A stretch of 64,000 bases of DNA from Gloeocapsa sp. PCC 7428 (GCF_000317555.1 NC_019745.1:2790001-2854000), one strand, 5' to 3'; shown: positions 18,484 to 28,320, counted from the stretch's first letter. Program-made: numbers and translations. The notes: a model not told the origin generated them from the sequence alone.

Positions 18484-19392
18484 CTCTAGAAAACTAGATT
18501 AGCGCATGTCATTAAGTTTTTCTGTGTCACTTGAAAAATACAGCGATCGCAATCTTAATTTCTTAAATAAACGTACGCCTTCGTCTACTAGCTACTGAAT
18601 TTGAAAGCAAAATTATATACTTCTACTTGCTTTATTATTTATAGTTTTTATCTGGATTGTTATGGCTGTTTAGTTTCTTATAATTGCCTATGAAGCTTTA
18701 TTCCTACCGTTCTTAGCATGATGATGTAACATAGGTTTAATTCAGTATATACACTGAAAAATAAAATATTTTAAACAAAATATAGCTAAAAAATTTTCAG
18801 TAAAATTACGCTTGAATGTGTACTTTAAGCAGCGTAATCTTTTGTTCGTTAGTTTGATTGTGTAACTCTTTTATAGCTCAAAATTTTGAAATGTCAGCAA
18901 AAGGAGGAAAATTCATTTTTCTTTTCAATTTGTGAACAATTACCCACTGCAAGCTAGTATTCTCCACTGCGCAACCTTGCAGTTATAGGAATTTAGGTAC
19001 GTGAATTTCTGATGTCGATACCGGCTACTAAATATGTTAGCTAGGTATCCTCGGTAAGAAACCCAAATTTGTCCTGTCGATTTACATTTTGTAGCTATTC
19101 AGCTACCGAGCGGATAACTTTTCTCATCTTTAGGCAAGAGCAAGTCAAAATCACTCCAAACAGCTCTAACTTTTGCTCTTCGCTAGCATACTACCTGAAA
19201 ACGCCTTATTCATGCAGCAATCGCTGTAAGAATTTTGCTGAGTGTTGCGTTGTGCTACCTCTTCATCAACAACCAGCAATTGATTGAGATTACCAGCAAC
19301 TGAACAGCAAGTGAATCAATTTGAGCTTGCGTAAAATAGCCAATTCACTAACTTCACACAACAGTTTCATCACAAGTCAATTAGGGAGAGCA
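18484..19392. other. Long AT-rich intergenic region before beta-helix gene 2
   Basis: About 0.9 kb without a gene I can support. Near 19269-19305 it shares a pattern with the leader of paralogue 3 (AACCAGCAAT followed by CAGCAACTGAAC or a close variant, also at about 21977-22010). The upstream regions of copies 2 and 3 are therefore related but much more diverged than the coding parts. A 72-codon frame at 19069-19287 has no protein-like features. Confidence 0.5.
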
Positions 19393-21093
19393 ATGATGAA
19401 CAGTCAATGCAACAAACTCTTTTCTTTATTCTTACTAACCAAACTTACATTAGCAGCGTTAGTAACAACTTCATTTGTTGTACCGCAGACCGCAACCGCC
19501 GCTGCCCTCAATATTAAAAGAACAAACTACGGTATTCCGAGTGGAGCGTTTTTTGTATCACCGAACGGTCAATCGGGTAACTCAGGGCGGTCAGCAAGGT
19601 CACCGTGGCCTGTCAGTAAAGCGATCGCCTCGGCACCCAGTGGCGCAACCATCGTCTTTCGCGGTGGACAATACCGCAATGTTCGCATTCCCCTCAACAA
19701 ACGCCTGACACTACAAGCCTACCCCAACGAGCAACCCTGGCTCAAAGGTAGCAATGTTGTTACTGGTTGGGTAAGAGAAGGTAACATTTGGCGCAAAGAC
19801 AATTGGAACTACTCATTTCGACCAAATCAACATTCACGTGACATTGACCCGAAATTCCCCATGGCAGGTTATCGCGATATGGTTTTCATCAACGGTGTTG
19901 CGCTCAAACAAGTTGGGAATAAAAGTCGAGTTGGACCAGGGACATTCTATGTGGATGCACGCAACAATAAACTGTATGTCGGCACGAACCCTGGGGGCAA
20001 AACTGTCGAAGCTACCGTGCAAACTGAAGGCATCATCGCCTGGAATAGTTCATCGGCGGGTTCGGTGGTGCGCGGACTCGGCTTAGCACATTATGCAGAT
20101 CAAGCGCTCAAGATTGGTGCTGGGGGTGTCACGGTCGAAAACACAACGATGGCATGGAATGGCGTGGATGGTGTCGCGGTTCAAGCACCCGATGTCAAAC
20201 TGCGCGGTAACATCATCAGCCACAACGGTCGTCGGGGAGTTGGTGGCTCGTATGCGCATCGTTTAGTGTTGGAAAACAATGTGATTAGCAACAACAATGT
20301 TGAGAACTTCTCAACTTCTTGGGGTGCTAGCGGTGTCAAACTGATTTGGACAAATGGCGCGGTGATGCGTGGCAATACTGTCGCGAATAACAAATCAATG
20401 GGGCTGTGGGCAGATGCGTCAAGTAGCAACATCACATTTGTCAATAACGTCGTACGCAACAATATTATTGGCATTTACTTTGAGATTTCACACAACGCGA
20501 TTATTGCCTCGAACGTCGCTCACAACAACAGCACCGCCGGAATTATGATTCTCAACGCTTCGGCAGCACGCATTTACAACAACACACTCGCACGCAACCG
20601 CGCTAACCTCTTAGTGCAAGAAACCTCACGTAACAATACCAAATCTAACGAAATATCCAAAGGGATTACTTGGATTACACGCAATACGATTGTCAAAAAC
20701 AACATCTTTTGGAATTCAAGTGGTACGATGTTTTATGCTCCAGGCTGTGCAGTCAAGCAAGCGTCACGGCTAATGATTCCAGCAACGAACACGAACGCTT
20801 ACTATCGACGCTCTGCTAATCGCCCTGTTAATTTCATATGGGGACTCAGTGGCAACCAATGTTCGCAAACGTTTAGTTCATTGGCAAGTTTTAGATCCGC
20901 CACGGGTTTAGAATCGAACAGTCTTGATGTTGTTAACTCCAGCGATCCATTTTTTGTGAATGCTAGTGCCAATGACTTTCGGCTCAAATCAGGTAGTCCA
21001 GCGATTGGACGCGGCGAGCCGCTGCCTAATGATATTGCTAATGCGATCGGTGTCTCTGCTGGTAGAAAAGTCAATCTTGGTGCGTTGCGATAA
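19393..21093 (+). CDS. Secreted right-handed beta-helix protein, paralogue 2
   Basis: The preferred start is the ATG at 19393, preceded by GGGAGAG; an upstream in-frame TTG at 19321 would add 24 residues before the signal peptide. The resulting 566-residue protein starts MMNSQCNKLFSLFLLTKL and has a cleavable signal ending near TATAA. It then shows FFVSPNGQSGNSGRSARSPW, FRGGQYRNVRIPLNKR and a run of Asn-rich helix rungs (VENTTMAWNG, LRGNIISHNG, LENNVISNNN, MRGNTVANNK). The fold matches polysaccharide lyase/epimerase-type beta-helices, but the activity is unknown. Its middle section is almost base-for-base identical to paralogue 3. Confidence 0.82.
   Translation: MMNSQCNKLFSLFLLTKLTLAALVTTSFVVPQTATAAALNIKRTNYGIPSGAFFVSPNGQSGNSGRSARSPWPVSKAIASAPSGATIVFRGGQYRNVRIPLNKRLTLQAYPNEQPWLKGSNVVTGWVREGNIWRKDNWNYSFRPNQHSRDIDPKFPMAGYRDMVFINGVALKQVGNKSRVGPGTFYVDARNNKLYVGTNPGGKTVEATVQTEGIIAWNSSSAGSVVRGLGLAHYADQALKIGAGGVTVENTTMAWNGVDGVAVQAPDVKLRGNIISHNGRRGVGGSYAHRLVLENNVISNNNVENFSTSWGASGVKLIWTNGAVMRGNTVANNKSMGLWADASSSNITFVNNVVRNNIIGIYFEISHNAIIASNVAHNNSTAGIMILNASAARIYNNTLARNRANLLVQETSRNNTKSNEISKGITWITRNTIVKNNIFWNSSGTMFYAPGCAVKQASRLMIPATNTNAYYRRSANRPVNFIWGLSGNQCSQTFSSLASFRSATGLESNSLDVVNSSDPFFVNASANDFRLKSGSPAIGRGEPLPNDIANAIGVSAGRKVNLGALR
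19958..20753 (+). repeat. Near-identical duplicated segment, copy in paralogue 2
   Basis: This stretch of about 800 bases matches 22631-23426 with one substitution visible by eye (T at 20263, C at 22936). Flanking coding sequence on both sides is clearly more diverged. The contrast indicates recent gene conversion or unequal exchange between the two genes. Confidence 0.8.
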
Positions 21094-21182
21094 AAGAAGT
21101 AAGGCTTGACAGTCCATCACATTTATGAGCTATGGCTTAACAAGCTTAGTCTCTTCAACAGCTAGATGCATCTGTAGTTGCT

Positions 21183-21241
21183 AGGCGATCGCTTTGCAGG
21201 TGCTACCACTTTCGTCTGATACCAAGCGATCGCCTTTCTTT
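21183..21241 (+). terminator. Terminator-like inverted repeat built from two HIP1 sites
   Basis: The arms AGGCGATCGCTT (21183-21194) and AAGCGATCGCCT (21224-21235) are perfect 12-base complements, separated by 29 bases and followed by TTCTTTT. Each arm contains the HIP1 palindrome. It lies 90 bases after paralogue 2 and could end its transcript. Confidence 0.6.
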
Positions 21242-22077
21242 TGACTACACATAAATTTAACGTTCTTATACTAGTTTTTTTTATGCACCGCAATTTTAAG
21301 GCAATAATACAGTCTTAAAGCTGGAGAAAGCAGCTTTTTCTCTTAGTTTCTTTCTACTTCTACCGACCTATTTAAAAGAGTATAAATAACTTATTCTTAC
21401 AAAAAATATCAATTTATATTAGTGATTTTACTGATTAAATAATTGATAAATTTTATATTTTGTAAATTTCTCGGGGATATTACACTTGAATTTCACCTTT
21501 AAACAGTGTATGCTCTTTTTTTGTGTTATGTAAATTTGTAAAGATAACGCTCTTGCAACTAAACTGAGGAGGGCATTTTTGTGATGTGAAAGCCTGTATT
21601 TGCGCACCCACATACAGCCTACGGCTATCTGCTAGCAATAAAAACCGAAAAAGAAATCACACTGCATAGACTATAAGTCGCCTTGAGTTCTGAAAAGTTC
21701 CGTTGTTCAGGGAGCAATTAATCAGTAATTTTCTTTCTGTATTCTAGCTTGCCTTTTCGCAGCTATCAACTACAGAAAGCAAATAATTTAATTTCAAAAT
21801 AAGCAGGACTTGCTAACCCTTCGCAAGCAGTTCTGGAGATCTTGCCATAGAGATTTCACAGATTACAACTGATTGCAGTTTTTATTGCATGAATCACATA
21901 TTTTGAGAAAAATTTTAACGGCGCTGAATATCAAGATGACACATCTGTGCAGCAATAGCGGTACATTTTCTGCTGCAACCAGCAATGAAAAGACAGAACA
22001 GCAACTGAACTGACTAAAGCTTACAAAGCAAAGTTGCAATGCAACGCACTTTGATCGCAGAATCCATATGGAGAGCA
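21242..22077. other. Long AT-rich intergenic region before beta-helix gene 3
   Basis: About 0.84 kb with no gene I can support. Open frames on the minus strand at 21428-21613 and 21863-22168 look like chance frames; the second overlaps the start of paralogue 3. The last 120 bases resemble the leader of paralogue 2, including AGAGCAATGATGAACAGTCA around the start codon. Confidence 0.5.
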
Positions 22078-23772
22078 ATGATGAACAGTCAATGCAATAA
22101 GCACTTTTCTTTATTCTTGATATCCCAGGTAGTGCTGCTAGCACTAACCTCGGTACCACAAACAGCAACCGCTGCTACACTCAGTATCAAAAGCACAAGC
22201 TATCCGATTCCGAGTGGAGCGTTTTTTGTATCACCGAACGGTCAATCGGGTAATTCAGGGCGGTCAGCAGACTCACCGTGGCCTGTCAGCCAAGCGATCG
22301 CCTCGGCACCCAGTGGCGCAACCATCGTCTTTCGCGGCGGACAATACCGCAATGTTCGCATTCCCCTCAACAAACGCCTGACACTACAAGCCTACCCCAA
22401 CGAGCAACCCTGGCTCAAAGGTAGCACCATTGTTGACGGCTGGGTAAGCGAAGGCAATATTTGGCGCAAAGACAATTGGAACTACTCATTTCAACCAAAT
22501 CAACATTCACGTGACATTGACCCGAAATTCCCCATGGCAGGTTATCGTGATATGGTTTTCATCAACGGTGTTGCGCTCAAACAAGTTGGGAATAAAACCC
22601 AAGTCGGGCCAGGGACATTCTATGTGGATGCGCGCAACAATAAACTGTATGTCGGCACGAACCCTGGGGGCAAAACTGTCGAAGCTACCGTGCAAACTGA
22701 AGGCATCATCGCCTGGAATAGTTCATCGGCGGGTTCGGTGGTGCGCGGACTCGGCTTAGCACATTATGCAGATCAAGCGCTCAAGATTGGTGCTGGGGGT
22801 GTCACGGTCGAAAACACAACGATGGCATGGAATGGCGTGGATGGTGTCGCGGTTCAAGCACCCGATGTCAAACTGCGCGGTAACATCATCAGCCACAACG
22901 GTCGTCGGGGAGTTGGTGGCTCGTATGCGCATCGTCTAGTGTTGGAAAACAATGTGATTAGCAACAACAATGTTGAGAACTTCTCAACTTCTTGGGGTGC
23001 TAGCGGTGTCAAACTGATTTGGACAAATGGCGCGGTGATGCGTGGCAATACTGTCGCGAATAACAAATCAATGGGGCTGTGGGCAGATGCGTCAAGTAGC
23101 AACATCACATTTGTCAATAACGTCGTACGCAACAATATTATTGGCATTTACTTTGAGATTTCACACAACGCGATTATTGCCTCGAACGTCGCTCACAACA
23201 ACAGCACCGCCGGAATTATGATTCTCAACGCTTCGGCAGCACGCATTTACAACAACACACTCGCACGCAACCGCGCTAACCTCTTAGTGCAAGAAACCTC
23301 ACGTAACAATACCAAATCTAACGAAATATCCAAAGGGATTACTTGGATTACACGCAATACGATTGTCAAAAACAACATCTTTTGGAATTCAAGTGGTACG
23401 ATGTTTTATGCTCCAGGCTGTGCAGTGAAAGAACCATCCAGCTTGATGGTTCCCACAACGAACAATAACGCGTATTATCGGACTTCTACTAGCCAACCAG
23501 CAAACCTCATATGGGGACTCAGTGGCAACCAATGTTCGCAAACGTTTAGTTCATTGGCAAGTTTTAGATCCGCCACGGGTTTAGAATCGAACAGTCTTGA
23601 TGTTGTTAACTCCAGCGATGATCCATTTTTTGTGAATGCTAGTGCCAATGACTTTCGGCTCAAATCAGGTAGTCCAGCGATTGGACGCGGCGAGCCGCTG
23701 CCTAATGATATTGCTAATGCGATCGGTGTCTCTGCTGGTAGCACAGTCAACTTAGGAGCGCTCAAATACTAG
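22078..23772 (+). CDS. Secreted right-handed beta-helix protein, paralogue 3
   Basis: The ATG at 22078, after GGAGAGCA, gives a 564-residue protein starting MMNSQCNKHFSLFLISQVVL with a signal peptide ending near TATAA. An earlier ATG at 22039 adds 13 residues and is less likely because paralogue 2 shares only the later start region. Beta-helix rungs match paralogue 2 residue for residue from about RNNKLYVGTNPGG to MFYAPGCAVK. A segment of about 30 residues after that differs (KEPSSLMVPTTNNNAYYR against KQASRLMIPATNTNAYYR), then identity returns. A three-base insertion gives SSDDPFF where paralogue 2 has SSDPFF. The function is probably the same class of surface polysaccharide interaction. Confidence 0.82.
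   Translation: MMNSQCNKHFSLFLISQVVLLALTSVPQTATAATLSIKSTSYPIPSGAFFVSPNGQSGNSGRSADSPWPVSQAIASAPSGATIVFRGGQYRNVRIPLNKRLTLQAYPNEQPWLKGSTIVDGWVSEGNIWRKDNWNYSFQPNQHSRDIDPKFPMAGYRDMVFINGVALKQVGNKTQVGPGTFYVDARNNKLYVGTNPGGKTVEATVQTEGIIAWNSSSAGSVVRGLGLAHYADQALKIGAGGVTVENTTMAWNGVDGVAVQAPDVKLRGNIISHNGRRGVGGSYAHRLVLENNVISNNNVENFSTSWGASGVKLIWTNGAVMRGNTVANNKSMGLWADASSSNITFVNNVVRNNIIGIYFEISHNAIIASNVAHNNSTAGIMILNASAARIYNNTLARNRANLLVQETSRNNTKSNEISKGITWITRNTIVKNNIFWNSSGTMFYAPGCAVKEPSSLMVPTTNNNAYYRTSTSQPANLIWGLSGNQCSQTFSSLASFRSATGLESNSLDVVNSSDDPFFVNASANDFRLKSGSPAIGRGEPLPNDIANAIGVSAGSTVNLGALKY
22631..23426 (+). repeat. Near-identical duplicated segment, copy in paralogue 3
   Basis: This is the partner of 19958-20753, in direct orientation with an offset of 2673 bases. 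Recombination between the two would delete about 2.7 kb including one gene. Confidence 0.8.
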
Positions 23773-23846
23773 TACCATAATAGGAGCAATAGGCTCGTAG
23801 CTAGTTGCACCTTTGCTGATGAGAATTTGTCATTGAGGGAGTGTGA

Positions 23847-24335
23847 ATGGAAGCTGTGTATCAAAACTTTTTGATTCGCAATTGGCAACCAAGCGATCGC
23901 ACTCCTGTTACTAATATTATTCGCTCGGTTCTTGCCGAGTATCATCTTGATTTTGAGCCTCGTGGTGCAGATTGTGATGTTGTCGATGTTGAAAACTACT
24001 ATCTAACAACAAAAGGCGACTTCTGGGTCATTCAACAAGACGATCAATTAGTTGGTACAGGCGGATACTACCCTGTGATGCGTGGTGAACAAGCTGTAGA
24101 AATCCGCAAGATGTATTTGCTGCCTCATGTCCGAGGCTTAGGATTAGGTAAGTACTTGTTGCAACAATTAGAAAAAGCGATCGCGGCACGTGGTTTTAAG
24201 CAGATCTGGATTGAAACTGCAAGCGTGTTAACTACAGCAGTCAAGTTGTATGAAAGTTGTGGATACCAACCTGCTAGCAAAGTAGAAACTCCACGGTGCG
24301 ATCGCATTTATGTCAAGCAATTAATGAAGGAATAG
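23847..24335 (+). CDS. GNAT family N-acetyltransferase
   Basis: A 162-residue acetyl-CoA-dependent acyltransferase. The acetyl-CoA loop is MYLLPHVRGLGLGKYLLQQL near residues 91-110 (pattern R-G-L-G-L-G-K). It is preceded by GTGGYYPVMRGEQAVEIRK and followed by IETASVLTTAVKLYESCGY, as in many GNAT proteins. The length is normal. The gene lies between a beta-helix gene and the convergent ndhJ with no operon context that would indicate the substrate. Confidence 0.85.
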   Translation: MEAVYQNFLIRNWQPSDRTPVTNIIRSVLAEYHLDFEPRGADCDVVDVENYYLTTKGDFWVIQQDDQLVGTGGYYPVMRGEQAVEIRKMYLLPHVRGLGLGKYLLQQLEKAIAARGFKQIWIETASVLTTAVKLYESCGYQPASKVETPRCDRIYVKQLMKE

Positions 24336-24361
24336 TGTCTTGCTGACAACTATTCACTCTT

Positions 24362-24898
24362 CTAGTAGGCATCCTGCAATTCGTAGAATTCAGGTGAAAT
24401 ATAGTCTTTTCGCAATGGCCAACCTACCCAGTCTTCTGGCATAAGGAGACGCTTGAGATTCGGATGTCCTTCGTAAATGATACCGAACATATCATAAGAC
24501 TCGCGCTCTTGCCAGTCGGCAGTTTTCCAAATCCAATACACCGAAGGTACTTGCGGATTTTCTCTTGGTAAGAACACTTTGAGCCGTACTTCTTCGGGTC
24601 GGTCAGCATTGTCACTGACTTTAATCAAGTGATAAACACTTACCAAATCTTGTCCAGGTCCCGAATCGTAAGCGCACTGACACTGCAAATAATTAAACCC
24701 GTAAGCATACAATGCTGTAGCGATCGGTAAGAGATACTCGCTCTCTACTTTAATAATTTCTACACCCAAATGGTCAGGCTCAAGCGATTCATGCTCGAAG
24801 CCATTTTCACTCAACCATTGCGAAATCTTACCCGCTTCGACGATCTGCGATGCTTCACTGCTTTCAACTGCTTCTGACTTTTCGGGTTCTTCAGCCAC
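24362..24898 (-). CDS. ndhJ: NAD(P)H dehydrogenase-like complex subunit J
   Basis: A 178-residue subunit of the thylakoid NDH-1 complex (NuoC-like, 30 kDa class), which takes part in cyclic electron flow, respiration and CO2 uptake. The signature of the 30 kDa subunit is present as [20 protein letters not shown] near residues 130-149. It ends with [18 protein letters not shown], typical of cyanobacterial NdhJ. The N-terminal 25 residues are acidic and variable. Its start overlaps the end of ndhK by eight bases, so the genes are translationally linked. Confidence 0.95.
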   Translation of the reverse strand: MAEEPEKSEAVESSEASQIVEAGKISQWLSENGFEHESLEPDHLGVEIIKVESEYLLPIATALYAYGFNYLQCQCAYDSGPGQDLVSVYHLIKVSDNADRPEEVRLKVFLPRENPQVPSVYWIWKTADWQERESYDMFGIIYEGHPNLKRLLMPEDWVGWPLRKDYISPEFYELQDAY

Positions 24899-25640
24899 GG
24901 CTTGCTTCCTCCTTTTCTACTGCCTGAAGTGCAGGTGGTATAGGCATTCCTATTGCTTCAGTTAATTCTTGTGGCGCAGCAGTGCGCGTCTCTGAGAGAA
25001 GGTACTTTCCTGTAAGCACTGGCGCAACACTCTTCATACTATGCGTTGTACTGTAGTAGCGATGCGTTTGCTTAACTTGACCCCGCTCTTGAATTGATTC
25101 GTTGGCGATTTTCTTACGTAGCTTAATAATCGCGTCCATAATTGCCTCTGGACGAGGTGGACAGCCAGGGAGATAAACATCGACAGGCATGAGTTTATCA
25201 ACACCCCGTACCGCTGTTGGCGAATCAACGCTAAACATACCGCCGGTAATCGTACAAGCACCCATCGCGATCACATACTTCGGGTCAGGCATTTGCTCGT
25301 ACAGACGTACAAGTTGAGGTGCCATCTTCATCGTGATTGTTCCGGCAGTGATGATCAAGTCGGCTTGTCGCGGACTCGAACGCGGAACTAAGCCAAAGCG
25401 GTCAAAATCAAATCTTGAGCCGATGAGTGCCGCAAACTCAATAAAGCAGCAAGCTGTACCAAACAATAGCGGATACAAGCTCGATAGCTTTGCCCAGTTG
25501 TAGAGGTCATCAACTGTTGTCAAAATGACGTTTTCTGAGAGATCTTGTGTCACTGTAGGGCGCTCAATGGGATTGAGGATCTTCTCGTTTTGTTGATCCC
25601 ACCCATCATTCGCTTGGTTCGTGATATTGGTTGGATTCAT
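24891..25640 (-). CDS. ndhK: NAD(P)H dehydrogenase-like complex subunit K
   Basis: The NuoB-like subunit of NDH-1 that carries an iron-sulfur cluster. Cysteine ligands appear in [20 protein letters not shown], in [11 protein letters not shown] and in [10 protein letters not shown]. The C-terminal extension ([20 protein letters not shown]) is typical of cyanobacterial and plastid NdhK. I prefer the ATG at 25640 (249 residues) because it makes the usual ATGA overlap with the ndhC stop; another in-frame ATG lies at 25646. It belongs to the ndhC-ndhK-ndhJ operon. Confidence 0.95.
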   Translation of the reverse strand: MNPTNITNQANDGWDQQNEKILNPIERPTVTQDLSENVILTTVDDLYNWAKLSSLYPLLFGTACCFIEFAALIGSRFDFDRFGLVPRSSPRQADLIITAGTITMKMAPQLVRLYEQMPDPKYVIAMGACTITGGMFSVDSPTAVRGVDKLMPVDVYLPGCPPRPEAIMDAIIKLRKKIANESIQERGQVKQTHRYYSTTHSMKSVAPVLTGKYLLSETRTAAPQELTEAIGMPIPPALQAVEKEEASRG

Positions 25641-25999
25641 GACCATTCCAAGGCTCCTTTGCGCCAGGCATAGACAAGGGCAACAACTAGAATTGCAATA
25701 AAAATGAGAGCTTCAATAAACGCCAAAAGCCCTAGTCGATGGAAAGCAACCGCCCAGGGATACAAAAAGACTGTTTCCACATCAAAGATCACGAAGACCA
25801 GGGCGAACATATAGTAGCGAATATTGAATTGTATCCAAGCTCCGCCGATAGGTTCTACGCCCGATTCGTAGGTAGTGCGTCGTTCCGGACCACCACCACT
25901 TGGTCGTAGTAGCTTAGATGCAGAAAGCGCAAGTGCAGGCACCAGACTACAGACTAATAGGAAGCCTAAAAGGTACTCGTAACCACTAAGAACAAACAC
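25637..25999 (-). CDS. ndhC: NAD(P)H dehydrogenase-like complex subunit 3
   Basis: A 120-residue NuoA-like membrane subunit of NDH-1 with three hydrophobic segments. Conserved features are [20 protein letters not shown] near residues 45-64, and [19 protein letters not shown], which contains the conserved acidic residues facing the quinone channel. It is the first gene of ndhC-ndhK-ndhJ. The promoter should lie in the 200-base AT-rich gap shared with the divergent rubA. Confidence 0.96.
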   Translation of the reverse strand: MFVLSGYEYLLGFLLVCSLVPALALSASKLLRPSGGGPERRTTYESGVEPIGGAWIQFNIRYYMFALVFVIFDVETVFLYPWAVAFHRLGLLAFIEALIFIAILVVALVYAWRKGALEWS

Positions 26000-26199
26000 A
26001 ATTGTTGATGTAAATAATTTTGTTACTTACTTTTACATTATATATGCCTGGTGGTTACGGAGCCTGGCAAAACTTAACACCAACTGATTAAACTGAGTTT
26101 TCAGCTTGATAGCCAAAGGTAATAACAAAGTGAAATTGTGTCATAATTTTTAACGTATATTTAAGAATTGCCCCCACATTATCCACTTTGTCTTTTGCT

Positions 26200-26535
26200 A
26201 TGAGCGAATCAGTTGTAGAGAGCCAAGGACTAGATCGCTATGAGTGTCGCGTCTGTGGCTACGTTTATGAACCGACAAAGGGAGATAGCAAGGAAGAGGT
26301 TCCTGCTGGCACACCTTTTACAGAACTAGCATCTTCTTGGCGGTGTCCTGTTTGTGGCGCAAGGACTTCCCAATTTGAAAATATTGGTCCGACTGGAAAA
26401 GCCTCTGGCTTTGAATCAAATCTTGGCTATGGTATCGGCGTAAACAAGCTAACCCCAGCCCAAAAAAATCTTTTAATTTTTGGCGGTCTGGCACTGGGTT
26501 TTTTGTTGTTTATGAGCCTTTATGGGCTAAAATAA
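26200..26535 (+). CDS. rubA: Membrane-anchored rubredoxin, photosystem assembly factor
   Basis: From the ATG at 26200 the protein has 111 residues; a TTG at 26188 is less likely. The rubredoxin iron site has two CxxC knuckles: YECRVCGYVYEP near residues 14-25 and WRCPVCGARTSQF near 48-60. A single C-terminal membrane segment (LLIFGGLALGFLLFMSLYGL) anchors it to the thylakoid. This architecture and its position before ycf48-psbEFLJ match RubA, which is needed for photosystem assembly. The ycf48 gene follows on the same strand. Confidence 0.93.
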   Translation: MSESVVESQGLDRYECRVCGYVYEPTKGDSKEEVPAGTPFTELASSWRCPVCGARTSQFENIGPTGKASGFESNLGYGIGVNKLTPAQKNLLIFGGLALGFLLFMSLYGLK

Positions 26536-26713
26536 GTCCGCTTCTTGGTTCGTATAGTTCAGGGTTCAGAGTGCAGGACGTATTATTGTCTTGAACCAAA
26601 TTTCGCTCGTCTTAGGTAAGCTTGAAACCTACAACTAGAAATATTTCTCTTACTCCAACGGCTGAACCCCGATCCTTAATTTTTTCTTTTTGTTACAAGA
26701 TATACAGATACTA

Positions 26714-27715
26714 ATGCGTTCATTATTCAAAGTTTGGCAACAAGCCGCTGTTTTATTAACAGTTATCCTGTTGTGTATTGGGTGTAGTAACACACCTTCC
26801 ATCAGCAATAACCCGTGGAAAGTGATTACTGTACCGACAGAATCTAACCTTCAAGATATTGCCTTCACCGATGATACTCATGGCTGGCTTGTAGGTAGTA
26901 AAGCAGCACTCTTAGAAACAACCGACGGTGGGGAAACTTGGCAGCCTAGAACCTTGGATTTAGGTGAGCAAAATTATCTTTTTTCTTCAATCAGTTTTGC
27001 AGGACAAGAAGGGTGGATTGTAGGAGAACCGGCTCTTTTATTACACACTACTGATGGTGGAAAATCCTGGGAACAAATTCCTTTGAGTGAGAAACTTCCT
27101 GGTAATCCCAACACAATCGTTGCTTTAGGATCGCACGCGGCCGAAATGACGACGGACGTAGGCGCAATCTATCGCACAACCGACAGCGGTAAAACCTGGA
27201 AAGCAATGGTGCAAGAAGCTGTTGGCGTCGTCCGTAATATTGCCCGCGCCGCAGATGGCAGGTACTTGGCGGTTTCAGCAAAAGGAAATTTTTATTCGAT
27301 TTGGGAACCTGGTAAAGAAGCTTGGGAAGGACATAACCGCAATAGTTCCCGCCGCGTCCAAAATATGGGTTTTGCTCCAGATGGGCGCTTGTGGATGCTA
27401 GCACGCGGTGGTCAAGTACAATTTACTAAACCTGATAATCCTGATGAATGGGAAGAAGCTCAATACCCTGAATTTTCTACGAGTTGGGGTTTGCTGGATT
27501 TAGCATATCGGACTCCAGAAGAAATCTGGATAGCAGGAGGCAGCGGCAATTTATTGTGTAGCTTTGATGGTGGTAAAACTTGGCAAAAAGACCGAGAGGT
27601 AGAAGAAGTTCCTTCTAATCTTTACAAAATAGTTTTTCTGACACCAGAAAAAGGGTTTGTTGTCGGTCAACGCGGAATTTTACTTAAGTATCAAGAACCT
27701 AGTGCAACTGCATAA
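26714..27715 (+). CDS. ycf48: Photosystem II assembly factor Ycf48 (lipoprotein)
   Basis: A 333-residue beta-propeller that assists early D1/PSII reaction-centre assembly in the thylakoid lumen. The ATG at 26714 starts a lipoprotein signal (hydrophobic AAVLLTVILLCIGC, Cys as lipid site). A TTG at 26690 would put extra polar residues before it. Propeller blades show repeated BNR-like motifs: TTDGGETWQPR, HTTDGGKSWEQIP, TTDSGKTWKAM and SFDGGKTWQKD. It is about the usual length. Gene order rubA-ycf48-psbEFLJ is strongly conserved. Confidence 0.94.
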   Translation: MRSLFKVWQQAAVLLTVILLCIGCSNTPSISNNPWKVITVPTESNLQDIAFTDDTHGWLVGSKAALLETTDGGETWQPRTLDLGEQNYLFSSISFAGQEGWIVGEPALLLHTTDGGKSWEQIPLSEKLPGNPNTIVALGSHAAEMTTDVGAIYRTTDSGKTWKAMVQEAVGVVRNIARAADGRYLAVSAKGNFYSIWEPGKEAWEGHNRNSSRRVQNMGFAPDGRLWMLARGGQVQFTKPDNPDEWEEAQYPEFSTSWGLLDLAYRTPEEIWIAGGSGNLLCSFDGGKTWQKDREVEEVPSNLYKIVFLTPEKGFVVGQRGILLKYQEPSATA

Positions 27716-27903
27716 AATGATTCTCAAAAGATGAATGAAGCCAGATTATGTAATACAAAGGCAGTCTTTCCTATCGTTTCTCTGCGATCCATCAATGCTA
27801 TAAGCATTGGTACCTAATAAGAGAAAAGATAGTCGGTTAGTTACTTTTTCTTAAGGTTTCATAGGATAATTAGTCATAAGAGTCGTAGCGGGAGGAAATC
27901 ACA

Positions 27904-28158
27904 ATGTCAGGCTCAACAGGAGAGCGTCCGTTTTCGGATATTATTACCAGTGTACGTTACTGGGTTATTCACAGTATTACCATTCCAGCTTTATTTATTG
28001 CTGGTTGGCTGTTTGTTAGTACAGGTCTAGCATATGATGTGTTTGGCACACCTCGACCTAACGAGTACTATCCCCAAGAGCGACAAGAATTGCCGATCAT
28101 TGGCGATCGCTATCAAGCAAAACAAGAGATTAAACAATTTATCAATAGCAACGATTAA
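27904..28158 (+). CDS. psbE: Cytochrome b559 alpha subunit of photosystem II
   Basis: An 84-residue thylakoid protein with one membrane helix. The heme-ligating His is in [20 protein letters not shown] (His23). The lumenal part ends [20 protein letters not shown], typical of PsbE. The start is supported by GGGAGG about 9 bases upstream. It is the first of the psbE-psbF-psbL-psbJ operon, with 9 bases to psbF. Confidence 0.98.
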   Translation: MSGSTGERPFSDIITSVRYWVIHSITIPALFIAGWLFVSTGLAYDVFGTPRPNEYYPQERQELPIIGDRYQAKQEIKQFINSND

Positions 28159-28167
28159 TTCAAAATC

Positions 28168-28311
28168 ATGACGAGTAATACTAGAAGTAACATCAATCAA
28201 CCAATTCAGTATCCAATTTTTACGGTAAGATGGCTGGCAGTTCACACCCTGGCTGTACCAACGATCTTCTTCTTGGGTGCGATCGCCGCTATGCAGTTTA
28301 TTCAACGCTAG
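28168..28311 (+). CDS. psbF: Cytochrome b559 beta subunit of photosystem II
   Basis: A 47-residue single-helix protein that shares the heme with PsbE. It reads [20 protein letters not shown] and then [20 protein letters not shown]; the axial His is His26 in RWLAVH. It ends QFIQR before TAG at 28309-28311. The length and sequence are normal for cyanobacteria. It is too short for a 60-residue cut-off but certain from sequence and place. Confidence 0.98.
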   Translation: MTSNTRSNINQPIQYPIFTVRWLAVHTLAVPTIFFLGAIAAMQFIQR

Positions 28312-28320
28312 GAGGAACTT

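Noticed and set aside
19069-19287. Cysteine-rich 72-codon frame before beta-helix gene 2
   Set aside because: No start context and an irregular composition; it lies in the leader region of the next gene.
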